In this document: piece by piece, positions 1 to 7,393 of the stretch
How positions within the stretch are numbered: position 1 is the first letter of the stretch
Layout: each line of letters starts with the position of its first letter
Assembly (NCBI GenBank): GCA_964645935.1
Contig: CAZYAK010000008.1
Location: forward strand, 1 to 36,668
Length of the DNA stretch: 36,668 bases
Direction: 5' to 3'
DNA from: CAZYAK01 sp964645935
GTDB taxonomy: Bacteria > Patescibacteriota > Gracilibacteria > Peribacterales > Peribacteraceae
Notes under the pieces: model-generated
Seen by the model: the letters and a program-made list of their open reading frames with translations, nothing else
What the model was told of the DNA's origin: nothing
The model's database searches: none
Program-made: the position numbers and the translations under genes

Positions 1-1062
1 GGCACGTTTCTCACGGGATTCGTGCTCATCCCGCTCCTGCCCGTGAGCGCCATACTCGTGGGGCTCGGCCTGATGCTCCTCCTGCTCGGGCTCGCCTCTT
101 TCCAGCCGCGCGGACTCTTGCTCTGCGCGTTGGCCGTGGCTCTCTCGCTTCTCGTGGGCCGGTGGGAAGGGGAGCGGCGGGCGGCGGCCCACGCCGCCAC
201 GGGCATTCTTGTGGAGCGGGAGACCCCCTACGGTTCGGCCCGAGTGCGCCGGTACGAGACTAGCCCCTGGGGATCTGGCGCCATCACCCTGGAGATCGAT
301 CGCGGGTTTCACTCCGCTTTTCACCCCACCACGCCCGACGAGCCCGTCTTCGACTACACGCGGTATTACCGCTTCAGCGAGATCCTGCGCCCAGACCGTA
401 CACGTGTCCTCCTCATCGGTGGCGGCGCGTACAGCGTGGCACGGGACTTCCTGCGCCGTTCCCCGCAGGCGTTCTTGGATGTGGTAGAGATCGACCCGGG
501 AGTCACACAGCTCGCACGCGAGTACTTCGGACTCAAGGATGATCCGCGCCTCGGGATCACCCACGAGGACGCGCGCATGTACCTCAACCGCGGCGGGCCG
601 CCCGAGGCGCCGGGCAGCCGGCTGGGCGGGTACCAGGTGGTCTTCGGGGACGCCTTCCGGTCGCTGCGCACCGTGCCCTCGCACCTCACCACCGTGGAGA
701 CGGCACGGCGTGTCTCGGCTCTCCTGGACGGCAGCGGGGTCTATCTTCTCAACGTCATTGGTTCCCGCGTCGGCCCCTCCAGCTTCTTCGTGAATGCAGA
801 GGTGAAAACGCTCAGGCAAATCTTCTCCACTGTGCTCGTGTACCAGGTGCCGTACCCCAGTCGTATGCCGGGGCCCGAGGAAGAGGGCAACTTCTTCATC
901 CTTGCCAGCAAGACGCCTCGCACGGCTGAGGAGATCGTCGCGCTTGCCGCAGGCGGCGATATGGCCGACGAGGCCGCCACGGTGGTCACGGACCTGCATC
1001 TAGAGGATTCCCCGGTCCTGCGCGACGACTACGCACCGGTGGAGTGGATGATGGATTCTTGA
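1..1062 (+). CDS. Spermidine synthase-like (membrane-fused) protein, 5' partial
   Basis: The reading frame is open from base 1 through the GTG at 22 with no stop, so the gene probably begins outside the window. The first ~45 residues are strongly hydrophobic (two or so membrane helices). The rest is a Rossmann methyltransferase-like fold of the spermidine synthase family: a nucleotide-binding loop LLIGGGAYSVARDF, an acidic strand end VVEIDP, then EDARMYL and YQVVFGDAF, followed by a typical C-terminal half (NVIGS, NFFILAS). Such membrane-plus-spermidine-synthase fusions are common in bacteria and usually have no proven polyamine activity; catalysis here is not established. The stop codon lies inside a 13-bp hairpin that likely ends transcription. 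Family fairly sure; substrate unknown. Confidence 0.8.
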   Translation, partial: GTFLTGFVLIPLLPVSAILVGLGLMLLLLGLASFQPRGLLLCALAVALSLLVGRWEGERRAAAHAATGILVERETPYGSARVRRYETSPWGSGAITLEIDRGFHSAFHPTTPDEPVFDYTRYYRFSEILRPDRTRVLLIGGGAYSVARDFLRRSPQAFLDVVEIDPGVTQLAREYFGLKDDPRLGITHEDARMYLNRGGPPEAPGSRLGGYQVVFGDAFRSLRTVPSHLTTVETARRVSALLDGSGVYLLNVIGSRVGPSSFFVNAEVKTLRQIFSTVLVYQVPYPSRMPGPEEEGNFFILASKTPRTAEEIVALAAGGDMADEAATVVTDLHLEDSPVLRDDYAPVEWMMDS

Positions 1063-1087
1063 GGAAAAACCTCCGGTTTTTCCTCAA
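1059..1087. terminator. Hairpin terminator between convergent genes
   Basis: A perfect 13-bp inverted repeat (1059-1071 and 1075-1087, loop TCC) starts at the end of the spermidine-synthase-like gene and includes its stop codon. The stem has an A-run on one side and a T-run on the other, so it could act in both directions between the convergent genes ending at 1062 and 1166. Confidence 0.7.
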
Positions 1088-1117
1088 GGGCTCCTTTTCC
1101 CTCAGGAGTGCGCCTCC

Positions 1118-1136
1118 AGGCAGGCGAAGCCTGCCT
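1118..1136. repeat. Short GC-rich inverted repeat (REP-like hairpin)
   Basis: AGGCAGGC at 1118-1125 and GCCTGCCT at 1129-1136 form an 8-bp stem with a GAA loop, in the gap after both convergent genes. It may be a second terminator hairpin or a dispersed REP-like palindrome. No T-run follows it on either strand. Confidence 0.4.
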
Positions 1137-1165
1137 TCGGCGGTTCTTTGTCGGCCTTGGGCCGT

Positions 1166-2632
1166 TCAGAGCATCCGCTTCACCTGGAAACTCCCGCCCC
1201 CTCCGTGCTTCTCCAGGAGCATCCGGAGGTAGTCGCTTGTCACGTCCTGGAAGGGCACGGCCACGTCTTTTTCGTCGATGTCGAACTCGGCGAGGATGCT
1301 CAGCTGTCCGATGGAGCAGATGGTGAGCTCATTCACGAACCCCTGGCCGTGTTCACACAGCTGCTGATCCAGGATGTGCCCGCGGAAGTACGCGAGATCC
1401 TTGGCCATGGCGAACTTGCAGGGATTGGTCATGTCGGTGTGCCCGCGCATCACACGGTATGCGGTGCCCCAGGCCTGTTCCATCACGCGCGCGTAGAGGT
1501 TGCGGTCCTTCGCCTGCTCGTGCGAGAACGCGGAATGGTGGGGGACCCCGAGCTCCAGGCGCAGCCGCCGGTCCATCTGGTCGCGGAAGACGTCGTAAAA
1601 CGACCCGCCCTCCTCGCCCACGCGGACGGCGAAGACGTAGTAGTCCAGGGAGTGAGAATCGAACTCCTTGCCGAAGTACCGCTTGCGGAACTGGTACTCG
1701 TAGCGCATGGCGAGCCCCTCGTAGAGCGTTTCCTCGTCGATCTTCAGCGGCCCCCCGCCAAACAGAAACAGCCGCTCGCCGTTCCAGGACTGGCGCGCGT
1801 GCCCCTCGATCTCGTGCGCCATAAGCCCCAGCAGCCGTTCGCCGGTCATGCGTGTGCCTTCGGGCACGAACACGGACGGGCCCAGAACGGATTTGTCGCG
1901 TACGTCGATGGCGGTGGCGCGGCGGTCCACGACCACTGTGTATCCCTCGCCCGTCTCGCCTTTGCGCAGCATCCCGTAGCGGTCCAGTGCCCACTCAAAT
2001 GCCGCTTGTACGTCCGCGGCGTCGAGGACGAGTTCGCGCATGCGGCGCATCTGGTCCTCCGTAAGTTCCCCAGGGGTCTCGGTTCCGCGTTTGGGCTTCG
2101 TGCTGTGCCGCTCCAGGTCCTCCTCTGCAATCTGCAGGATACGTGGGTCCACGCCCGGGTACTTGTCTTGCAGTGCCGTGCCGATCTTGGCCTCGTCCTT
2201 TGCCTGGAGGCCTTCTACGAGGTTGCACGTGGCGAGGTCGTCTTTGAGCTTGTCGACGAACAAGAGCTTCATGAGCTCGGCGCCGCGGTCATAGGGGGCG
2301 TAGGCGCGGGCGCGCTCCAGGAGGTCTTCCAGTTGTGCCCGGGCGTCACCCAAGCGGAACGACTCGGCGTACTCGTAAGAGAAGACCGGTTGGTAGACAT
2401 GCCCCCGGAGGAACGTTGCGAAGAACTTCTGCTTCTCGCCGTGCAGGCTCTTGGGGTCGGCGGTGTAGAGCTCCACCGGGTTCCATGTTCCTGTGAGGCC
2501 GCGGAGGATCTCGGCCGCCTCCCGCAGTTCCGAGGGCAGGTTTTGCAGCTGCGGGATGGGGATCTTCTTCGCGGTCTTGCTTCGCCGTAGGAAGGCGGCG
2601 ATCTCGGGGAGCGTCGAGGCCGAAAGGTCCAT
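1166..2632 (-). CDS. DUF1704 family zincin (MATCAP/tyrosine carboxypeptidase-like)
   Basis: 488 residues. The helical N-terminal half (about 1-200) is followed by a zinc-peptidase core with HEIEGH at residues 273-278 and YEGLA at about 304-308. In DUF1704 proteins ('flavohemoglobin expression-modulating QEGLA motif protein') the two signatures are HEIxTH and QEGLA, the Glu of EGLA being the presumed third metal ligand. Eukaryotic relatives (MATCAP) are tubulin carboxypeptidases; bacterial substrates are unknown. Here the Thr of HEIxTH is Gly and the Gln of QEGLA is Tyr, but all expected metal ligands remain. A second DUF1704 domain is fused to an ATP-grasp ligase at 12699-15164, so this protein could act in the same pathway (inference). 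Start is the ATG after a TAGACC sequence 6 bases upstream. Confidence 0.85.
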   Translation of the reverse strand: MDLSASTLPEIAAFLRRSKTAKKIPIPQLQNLPSELREAAEILRGLTGTWNPVELYTADPKSLHGEKQKFFATFLRGHVYQPVFSYEYAESFRLGDARAQLEDLLERARAYAPYDRGAELMKLLFVDKLKDDLATCNLVEGLQAKDEAKIGTALQDKYPGVDPRILQIAEEDLERHSTKPKRGTETPGELTEDQMRRMRELVLDAADVQAAFEWALDRYGMLRKGETGEGYTVVVDRRATAIDVRDKSVLGPSVFVPEGTRMTGERLLGLMAHEIEGHARQSWNGERLFLFGGGPLKIDEETLYEGLAMRYEYQFRKRYFGKEFDSHSLDYYVFAVRVGEEGGSFYDVFRDQMDRRLRLELGVPHHSAFSHEQAKDRNLYARVMEQAWGTAYRVMRGHTDMTNPCKFAMAKDLAYFRGHILDQQLCEHGQGFVNELTICSIGQLSILAEFDIDEKDVAVPFQDVTSDYLRMLLEKHGGGGSFQVKRML

Positions 2633-2677
2633 GGGATGGGTCTACGGGAGGAACGAGACGTGGTCAACGGGTCCGCC

Positions 2678-2777
2678 NNNNNNNNNNNNNNNNNNNNNNN
2701 NNNNNNNNNNNNNNNNNNNNNNNNNNNNNNNNNNNNNNNNNNNNNNNNNNNNNNNNNNNNNNNNNNNNNNNNNNNNN
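2678..2777. other. Assembly gap (100 N)
   Basis: Exactly 100 N, the usual placeholder for a gap of unknown length. It hides the promoter and N-terminus of the PH-like membrane protein on its right. Confidence 0.98.
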
Positions 2778-3425
2778 GAGACCGACCGCCCCAAGCTCGT
2801 GAAGAGCTTTTTGTCGCTTGATGAAGAGGTCATCGTGGAAGTGGGTTTCAGCGTCTTCCTGTGTATCGTGCGCAGCATCCGGTCCGCCTTCTTCACGCTG
2901 GTATTCGTCGCCGTGGCCGTGGGCGCGGCGTACCTGGGTCTCCCGGGCGGATGGACGGCGCTGGTGCTTGTGCCGCTGTGGGTTTTCCTTGTCTTCTTTC
3001 CGTGGATCCGTGCCTTCATCGACTGGCGGTACGACGTGCTCGTGGTCACGACGGAGGAGGTGGTGATTATCGACCAGTCGTCTATCTTCCACGCCAGCAT
3101 CCGGCAGATGAACCTGGACAACATCGCGTCCGTCTCCGCGGAGACGATGTTCCTTAACCTGCTCTCTTTCGGGAAGCTGCACTTCGAGCTCAAGGAGGGC
3201 GTGGGCAAGTCCATCTCGCTGCCCTACATCCCCCAGGCTCAGCGCGTCTCCAGCATCATCAGCGACGCCATGGTCACGTTCCAGCGCCGCCGTGCGGCCA
3301 TGATGGGCGCAGCGGCCCAGGGGGCCCGCCCCGACGACGCGCGGAGGGCCGCGGATGCCGCCGTGCCGCAGCCGCAGCGCATTACGGATCGCACGGTGGA
3401 GGCCGCGGAGGATGCCGCGGCCTGA
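2778..3425 (+). CDS. Membrane-anchored bacterial PH-like (DUF304-type) protein, 5' partial
   Basis: The 215 visible residues begin directly at the gap, so the N-terminus is missing. There are two adjacent membrane helices (about residues 30-75 of the visible part), then a beta-rich domain with the YDVLVVTTEEVVIID and HASIRQMNLDNIASV segments typical of the bacterial PH/DUF304 ('YdbT/YdbS') fold, and an Ala/Arg-rich hydrophilic tail. Family members are integral membrane proteins of unknown biochemical role. The gene converges with proS, leaving 34 bases between the stops. Confidence 0.7.
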   Translation, partial: ETDRPKLVKSFLSLDEEVIVEVGFSVFLCIVRSIRSAFFTLVFVAVAVGAAYLGLPGGWTALVLVPLWVFLVFFPWIRAFIDWRYDVLVVTTEEVVIIDQSSIFHASIRQMNLDNIASVSAETMFLNLLSFGKLHFELKEGVGKSISLPYIPQAQRVSSIISDAMVTFQRRRAAMMGAAAQGARPDDARRAADAAVPQPQRITDRTVEAAEDAAA

Positions 3426-3459
3426 GGCCGGGCAACGCGATTACCGTAGGAGATCGCCG

Positions 3460-4887
3460 TCAGTACGCCTTCGCGTACAGCGCCAGGAATTTGGCCGGCT
3501 TTCCGGAGAACACATCCGCTTTTCCGGACATGTCCTCGTCTTTCTCGGGCAGCAGTCGGATCGTCGCCTTGAGCGCGTCCTTCACCCTGTTGGCCGTATC
3601 CAGCGTGCCGTCCCATGGTGCCCAGGCGAAGCCGCCCTCCTCCATGTGAGCCTCCAGCTCTGCGCGGGTGGATACGGTCTTGGTGCGGGCGTCTAAGAAC
3701 TCCTTAGCCTGGCGGTACAGCGTCTCCTGGATGTCCGTAAGGAGCGCCTGCACGGGGGCCTCGGAGCACTTCGTCATCGGCATAGTCTTCTTCTCGCTGG
3801 TGTCGCGCCGCGCCAGAGACACCTGCCCGGCGGCGAGGTCTCGGGGGCCGATGTCGATGCGCACAGGGACGCCCTTCACCTCCCACTCGTTGAACTTGAA
3901 GCCGGGGGACTTGTTGTCGCGGTCATCGATCTTCACGCGCACGCTTCCCAGCGCATTCTTGAGGTCCGCGCACGCACTCAGCACCGCCGCCTTCTCCTCA
4001 TCGGTCTTCCAGATGGGGATGATGACGACCTGCACTGGCGCTACCGCGGGCGGCAAACGCAAGCCCTTGGCATCGCCGTGCACCACGATGACAGTGCCAA
4101 TGATGCGTGTGGAGAGACCCCAGCTGGTGGTCCAGGGGGACTTCCGCTGACTGTCGAGATCCGTGTACTGGATGCCGTACGCTGCGGAGAACTCGTTGCC
4201 GAGGTTGTGCGACGTACCGGCTTGGATGGCCTTGCCGTCGCGCGCCAGTGCCTCGGTGGTGAGGGTGTAGAGGGCTCCCGCAAACTTCTCGTGCTCGGGC
4301 TTCTTGCCTCTCAGCACCGGCAGCGCCAGGAACTCGCGGTCGAAGTCCTGGTACATCTTGAGGGCGTCCTCCACCATCGTATCCGCCTCCTCCTTGGTGG
4401 AATGCGCCGTGTGTCCTTCCTGCCAGAGGAACTCCAACGTCCGTAGGAACGGGCGTGTGCGCATTTCCCAGCGCACCACGTTGCACCATTGGTTCACCTT
4501 GAGTGGCAGGTCGCGGTGGCTCTGGATCCACTTGGCGAAGGTGGTGTAGATGATGGTCTCGGAGGTCGGGCGTACGTACAGCTTCTCGCTGAGCTCCTTG
4601 CCGCCGCCGTGGGTAACTACCGCACACTCGGGCGCGAAGCCGGCGATGTGGTCCTTCTCCTTGTTCATCACCGACTCCGGAATGAAGAGCGGGAAGTAGC
4701 AGTTCTGCACGTCCAGGTCTTTGATGCGGCGGTCGAGGTCGCGCTGGATGTTCTCCCACAGGGCGTACCCGTACGGCTTGAAGATGATGCAGCCCTTCAC
4801 ATCCGCGTGCTCGGCCAGTCCGGCCTGCGCGATGACGTCGAGGTACCACTGGGGGAAGTCTTTGGTCTGGTCGGCTAGTTGGGGCAT
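3460..4887 (-). CDS. proS: Prolyl-tRNA synthetase, short archaeal/eukaryotic-like type
   Basis: 475 residues, class II aminoacyl-tRNA synthetase that charges tRNA-Pro in the cytoplasm. Motifs seen: KGCIIFKPYGYALWENI near the N-terminus, VRPTSE (motif 2 region), RWEMRTRPFLRTLEFLWQEGHTAH, and the motif 3 region around GLSTRIIG. The anticodon-binding domain (VQVVIIPIW) follows, then a C-terminal domain that ends in Tyr (KAY), as in the archaeal-type enzymes. There is no editing insertion. The Cys ligands that usually bind zinc in the C-terminal domain are absent: the site reads GFAWAPWDGTLDT. I chose the ATG at 4887, 6 bases after a TATACT box, not the longer in-frame extension. Divergent from the VIT gene. 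Confidence 0.93.
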   Translation of the reverse strand: MPQLADQTKDFPQWYLDVIAQAGLAEHADVKGCIIFKPYGYALWENIQRDLDRRIKDLDVQNCYFPLFIPESVMNKEKDHIAGFAPECAVVTHGGGKELSEKLYVRPTSETIIYTTFAKWIQSHRDLPLKVNQWCNVVRWEMRTRPFLRTLEFLWQEGHTAHSTKEEADTMVEDALKMYQDFDREFLALPVLRGKKPEHEKFAGALYTLTTEALARDGKAIQAGTSHNLGNEFSAAYGIQYTDLDSQRKSPWTTSWGLSTRIIGTVIVVHGDAKGLRLPPAVAPVQVVIIPIWKTDEEKAAVLSACADLKNALGSVRVKIDDRDNKSPGFKFNEWEVKGVPVRIDIGPRDLAAGQVSLARRDTSEKKTMPMTKCSEAPVQALLTDIQETLYRQAKEFLDARTKTVSTRAELEAHMEEGGFAWAPWDGTLDTANRVKDALKATIRLLPEKDEDMSGKADVFSGKPAKFLALYAKAY

Positions 4888-4893
4888 GAGGGG

Positions 4894-4899
4894 AGTATA
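4894..4899 (-). promoter_or_regulatory. -10 box of proS (leaderless)
   Basis: TATACT on the minus strand, 6 bases before the ATG at 4887, with no room for a Shine-Dalgarno sequence. The transcript probably begins at or next to the start codon. Confidence 0.6.
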
Positions 4900-4909
4900 G
4901 GGCAAAAAT

Positions 4910-5008
4910 GGGACAAAGAGGACAAAGGGGACAGAAGTGGTGCCGTCACTCCGTGACATAGCGTCATCGCAACGTACCCCTGCCCTTCTGCGCCTGCTGT
5001 CCCCTTTG
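4910..5008. repeat. Dispersed intergenic repeat, copy A
   Basis: About 100 bases with GGGACA-rich left arm (4910-4938) and a TGTCCC-rich right arm (about 4974-5008), able to fold back. The left ~43 bases match copy B (12596-12690) with only a few differences, including the unpaired stretch TGCCGTCA. It lies between the divergent proS and VIT promoters. The pattern resembles the non-autonomous palindromic elements associated with REP-type transposases, but no transposase is in the window. Confidence 0.7.
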
Positions 5009-5022
5009 GGCGCTTGTCTTGC

Positions 5023-5028
5023 TATACT
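5023..5028 (+). promoter_or_regulatory. -10 box of the VIT gene (leaderless)
   Basis: TATACT, 7 bases before the ATG at 5036. The box sits just right of repeat copy A, so any -35 element lies in the repeat. Confidence 0.6.
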
Positions 5029-5035
5029 TTCTTCC

Positions 5036-5779
5036 ATGCCACGCGACATCAAGAAGGCTCTGGAGGAACACAAGAAATCCGAGATCCACGGCTCCCGCCT
5101 GGGTCCCGTCATCCACGACATCGTGTATGGCGCCCACGACGGCATCGTCACCACCTTCGCGGTGGTGGCAGGTACCGCGGGGGCGGATCTGGCCGTGGGC
5201 GTGGTCATCATCCTGGGCATCGCCAACCTGCTCGCCGATGCCGTATCCATGGGCGCGGGCGCCTTCCTCTCGCACAAGTCGGAGCGGGATCAGTACAGGC
5301 GGCTCTACAAGGAAGAGCTTCAGGAGATCGAGGACGACCCGGAGCTGGAACGCGCTGAGGTGCGCGAGTTCTACGAGAAGCGCGGCTTCGCGGGCAAAGA
5401 CCTGGACCGCGTCACGGACATACTCACGCGCGACAAGCATGTCTGGGCCGAGACCATGATGCGCGAGGAGCACGGCATGACGGACGAGGCGGACGGTGTG
5501 GGCATCACGCATGGGCTGGCCACCTTTGGCGGGTTCGTCGTCTTCGGCGCGGTGCCGCTCTTGCCGTACTTCTTCGGCATCCCGGCGGACTGGAAGTTCC
5601 CGGTGGCGGTGGCGGGCACATTCCTGGCGCTTGCGCTCGTCGGCATCACACGTAGCATCGTCACGCGGGAGCGCATCTATCGTGGGGCCATCGAGATTAT
5701 CGTCATCGGCGCCGTGACGGCCTCCATCGCGTACGGCGTGGGCGTGGCACTGAAGGGCGTGGTGGGGGTGGCGCTCTGA
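5036..5779 (+). CDS. VIT1/CCC1 family Fe2+/Mn2+ transporter
   Basis: 247 residues, integral membrane protein. The family moves Fe2+ or Mn2+ out of the cytosol with five membrane helices and a cytoplasmic metal-binding helical domain. Seen here: VYGAHDGIVTTFAVVAG (first helix signature), GIANLLADAVSMGAGAFLSHKSE (second), a charged central region about residues 85-150 rich in Glu (EELQEIEDDPELERAEVREFYE) with DKHVWAETMMREEHG, and three C-terminal helices. The start at 5036 is chosen because of the TATACT box 7 bases upstream; an in-frame ATG-less extension to 4937 would run through the dispersed repeat. The stop codon is the first element of a 26-bp inverted repeat shared with the convergent PAP2-like gene. 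Confidence 0.9.
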   Translation: MPRDIKKALEEHKKSEIHGSRLGPVIHDIVYGAHDGIVTTFAVVAGTAGADLAVGVVIILGIANLLADAVSMGAGAFLSHKSERDQYRRLYKEELQEIEDDPELERAEVREFYEKRGFAGKDLDRVTDILTRDKHVWAETMMREEHGMTDEADGVGITHGLATFGGFVVFGAVPLLPYFFGIPADWKFPVAVAGTFLALALVGITRSIVTRERIYRGAIEIIVIGAVTASIAYGVGVALKGVVGVAL

Positions 5780-5878
5780 CGAGAAGCACCAAATTTCAAG
5801 CATCACATTCCAAACATCCCGCTATGGGTATGGCGACGTGTTTGATGTTTGGTGCTTGAAATTTGGTGCTTCTCGTCA
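5777..5878. repeat. Perfect 26-bp inverted repeat spanning two convergent stop codons
   Basis: Arms 5777-5802 and 5853-5878 are exact reverse complements. Each arm begins with TGA, which is the stop codon of the VIT gene on the plus strand and of the PAP2-like gene on the minus strand. The 50-base interior adds partial pairing (CCAAACA near 5810 with TGTTTG near 5840). AT-rich relative to its surroundings. Probably a bidirectional terminator or a small mobile palindrome. Confidence 0.8.
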
Positions 5879-6295
5879 GTACTGCAAACTCAGCCAGATC
5901 CCGATGAGCGTGACACCGGCGCCAAAGAGGATCCCTCCGACCACTTCCACAAACGAGTGGCCGAGGCGCTCGGAGAAGTGGGCCCACTGCTGGAGGCGGT
6001 TCAAGACCTTCGCCTGCTCGCCGATCGCACGGCGCGAGCTCATGGCGTCGAAGTACGTGATGCCGGCGAAGACGAAGGCGATGGCGAACTCCGTGGAGTG
6101 CAGGCCCGCGAGGCGCCCCACCACAATGATCAGCGACGTGACGAACGCGGAGTGGGAGCTGGGCATCCCACCTGGGCGGAAGAGCCCGCCCTTCCAGTTG
6201 CCCGTCTCGAAGCCCTCGGAGACGATTTTCGTCGCCTCGCAGAGGACCATCACGACGAGCGGGATCAAGAACGGGTACAGGCGGAGGATGGACAT
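5876..6295 (-). CDS. Divergent PAP2 family protein (DUF212)
   Basis: 139 residues with four predicted membrane helices. The motif PGGMPSSHSAF (about residues 41-51) is the phosphatase signature of the divergent PAP2 (DUF212, PF02681) family, and ITYFDAMSSRRAIGEQA and FSERLGHSFVEVVGGILFGAGVT are its other conserved blocks, including the His of LGHS. Members are presumed lipid- or prenyl-phosphate phosphatases; no substrate is proven. A TATACT box lies 9 bases before the ATG at 6295, so it has its own promoter although it sits 30 bases below the unrecognised operon on the same strand. Confidence 0.88.
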   Translation of the reverse strand: MSILRLYPFLIPLVVMVLCEATKIVSEGFETGNWKGGLFRPGGMPSSHSAFVTSLIIVVGRLAGLHSTEFAIAFVFAGITYFDAMSSRRAIGEQAKVLNRLQQWAHFSERLGHSFVEVVGGILFGAGVTLIGIWLSLQY

Positions 6296-6304
6296 GCGGA
6301 GAGG

Positions 6305-6310
6305 AGTATA
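6305..6310 (-). promoter_or_regulatory. -10 box of the divergent PAP2 gene
   Basis: TATACT on the minus strand, 9 bases before the ATG at 6295; no Shine-Dalgarno sequence between. Confidence 0.55.
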
Positions 6311-6325
6311 TCAGGTGTGCCGGCG

Positions 6326-7378
6326 TCAGGCGCGCGTCAGCCGGAAGTTGCTGAGGTCGAGTGCCGTACCCGCTGCACCGGCGTGGCCGTTGAGGCCGTT
6401 GAACAAGGCGGCGGTCTGCGCCTGCGTGAGCGTGTCGGTGTGGGTGCCGGCTACCGGCGCTGCTGCCGGAGCCGGGGGCGGGGGCGGGGGCTGGTGGTTG
6501 AAGGCGTACGTGACGTTGAGCTGCGAGCCGTTCCATGTGACACCCGTCACTGTAGGAGTGTCCACCTGTGCGCTGAGCGTGCCCCCCGCCACAAACGCTG
6601 CGCGTTCCCCGGGGGGGATGGCGCGGTGGGTGAGCGAGAAGGTCTTGCCGTTCACCGTGAGGGAGTTGGCGTCGAACTGGACGGGCATGGCCGTCGTGCC
6701 GACGGTGATGTTGTGGGCGACCGCGAGCGGGACATTGCCGTTCGGCAATCCCGTAACCGTCGCCGAAGGGCCCAGGATGCCTGCGGTGACACTATTGTTT
6801 GTCAGCATGTGGAAGCCGAAGGCGCCCGCCGCGGCCGCGGCGAGGTGGCTCAGCCAGCCGCTGGCCTGGCCCGCGACCTCGCGGACCCGCTGACCGGCGC
6901 CCACGATCTTCTTCACGATCCACAGAGAGCCGATGGCCGCGATCGCTTTGGTGATCAATCCGGCATGCTCCGGCGCGACGCGACCGATCTGACCTTCCAC
7001 GAAGTTGTAGGCGGTAGATATGGCGGTGGGCACCGCGTCGATGGTGGTGTTGCCGGTGAGCGTGGAAGCCATACCGCGGCCATGGCGACCCAGCGCGTGG
7101 GAGAGTGTCTGCAGGTTGGTAGCCTCGGTGCGCTGCTCCGGCGTGAGATCCGTGCGTAGGCTCAGCAGGCCCATGCGTGTGGAGAGGCGCGCGTGCACGC
7201 GGGCACTGAGCTGGTCCAGGGTCGCCTTCTGGGCCTCCGTGAGGGTCGCGTGAACGGCGTCGAGGTTGTCACGGACGCTGGCGATGTCCGCCACGCTTGC
7301 CTCCACGACGCTGCCCGGCGCAAGCGCGGTGTTGAGGCTTTCGGCTGCGGTGATGACTTCAGCTGCGTTGAGGGCCAT
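6326..7378 (-). CDS. Uncharacterised alanine-rich protein with one membrane helix
   Basis: 350 residues, family not recognised. The N-terminal ~150 residues look helical and polar. A hydrophobic, Gly/Ala-rich stretch follows (about 140-195: AGLITKAIAAIGSLWIVKKIV and SHLAAAAAGAFGFHML), then a beta-rich region (about 200-290) and a poly-Pro/Ala linker (QPPPPPPAPAAAP) before a last short segment. It starts 15 bases after the stop of the large upstream gene, so the two are likely co-transcribed. No signal peptide is evident. Function unknown. Confidence 0.7.
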   Translation of the reverse strand: MALNAAEVITAAESLNTALAPGSVVEASVADIASVRDNLDAVHATLTEAQKATLDQLSARVHARLSTRMGLLSLRTDLTPEQRTEATNLQTLSHALGRHGRGMASTLTGNTTIDAVPTAISTAYNFVEGQIGRVAPEHAGLITKAIAAIGSLWIVKKIVGAGQRVREVAGQASGWLSHLAAAAAGAFGFHMLTNNSVTAGILGPSATVTGLPNGNVPLAVAHNITVGTTAMPVQFDANSLTVNGKTFSLTHRAIPPGERAAFVAGGTLSAQVDTPTVTGVTWNGSQLNVTYAFNHQPPPPPPAPAAAPVAGTHTDTLTQAQTAALFNGLNGHAGAAGTALDLSNFRLTRA

Positions 7379-7393
7379 GGGTGCGTGAGGGGT

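Noticed and set aside
1148..2590. 480-codon plus-strand frame opposite the DUF1704 gene
   Set aside because: It is a mirror of the DUF1704 coding strand, without family motifs, and is expected in GC-rich DNA where the antisense frame lacks stops.
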